Assembly (NCBI GenBank): GCA_031281385.1
Contig: JAITFL010000090.1
Location: 1-13,640 of the forward strand
Reading direction: 5' to 3'
DNA from: Holophagales bacterium
GTDB lineage: Bacteria; Acidobacteriota; Holophagae; Holophagales; Holophagaceae
Length of the DNA stretch: 13,640 bases
The first letter of the stretch is position 1, and the number at the start of each line of letters is the position of its first letter. The notes under the pieces were generated by a model. The model saw only the letters and a list, made by a program, of their open reading frames with translations. It had not been told where the DNA came from and did not search any database. The translations under genes and the position numbers were made by a program. Below are positions 13,536 to 13,640 of the stretch, one piece after another.

Positions 13536-13640
13536 CTACTGAAGTAATTTCGCAATTAGTTTCTTATCTCTTTGTATGTCTCCAAATTCTTTTTCAGTTA
13601 ATTCCTTTCTGGTAAACTCATGCTTGTTGTTGGCATATAA
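13536..13640 (-). CDS. C-terminal end of an unknown protein (runs off the right edge)
   Basis: The minus strand at the right edge is open for 34 codons before a TAG at 13536-13538. It reads L-Y-A-N-N-K-H-E-F-T-R-K-E-L-T-E-K-E-F-G and then D-I-Q-R-D-K-K-L-I-A-K-L-L-Q. It is charged, Lys/Glu-rich and AT-rich in codon use, a normal hydrophilic helical C-terminus. No function can be assigned from this piece. It lies upstream of the remnant at 13088-13474 on the same strand. Confidence 0.5.
   Translation of the reverse strand, partial: LYANNKHEFTRKELTEKEFGDIQRDKKLIAKLLQ

Noticed and set aside
1..13640. CRISPR array or complete insertion sequence
   Set aside because: No regularly spaced repeats and no transposase or integrase gene were found on either strand.

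Overview
The window looks like chromosomal DNA of a motile, Gram-negative-type bacterium. It holds an aquaporin Z start, a FlhF/FlhG pair that controls flagellar number and placement, and a two-part switch made of FliM and a CheC-FliN fusion (FliY type). The FliM core differs from the classical proteobacterial form and the gene order recalls deltaproteobacterial or Nitrospirota-like genomes, but the sequence alone does not fix the lineage.

Layout, left to right. (1) 1-180: the 5' end of aqpZ on the minus strand, with a strong sigma70 promoter whose -10 box lies between the arms of an 8-bp inverted repeat. (2) About 167-2568: a small minus-strand locus centred on a 603-residue AIPR-family protein (abortive-infection phage-resistance family, with a nuclease-like N-terminus). 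Small ORFs overlap its start and its stop, and a perfect 12-bp direct repeat brackets the locus. (3) 2503-2991: no convincing gene, ending in the terminator of a tRNA-Val(GAC) gene at 2992-3069. (4) 3142-10278: a tight minus-strand flagellar operon, transcribed in the order flhA, flhF, flhG/fleN, fliA, fliM, fliY/fliN, with overlapping or nearly abutting genes. (5) 10279-10469: a short intergenic region with a MITE-like inverted repeat and a possible sigma54 promoter. (6) 10470-11477: a cation diffusion facilitator with a cysteine-rich tail. (7) 11478-12036: no protein gene, but a dense set of GC-rich hairpins and a duplicated hairpin motif; a candidate structured RNA or repeat element. (8) 12037-13203: an MFS transporter whose last codons and stop lie in another copy of the dispersed repeat from region 5. 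(9) 13204-13640: AT-rich DNA with a probable gene remnant and the 3' end of a further minus-strand gene.

How the genes work together. FlhA is the export gate of the flagellar type III apparatus. FlhF and FlhG set where and how many flagella form. FliA switches on the late genes. FliM and FliY/FliN build the C-ring that CheY-P acts on. The AIPR locus is best read as accessory phage defence next to a tRNA gene. The most interesting unexplained parts are the small ORFs and bracketing repeats of the AIPR locus, the structured region at 11583-11938, and the dispersed GTAGGTTGTAGGGG-type repeat.
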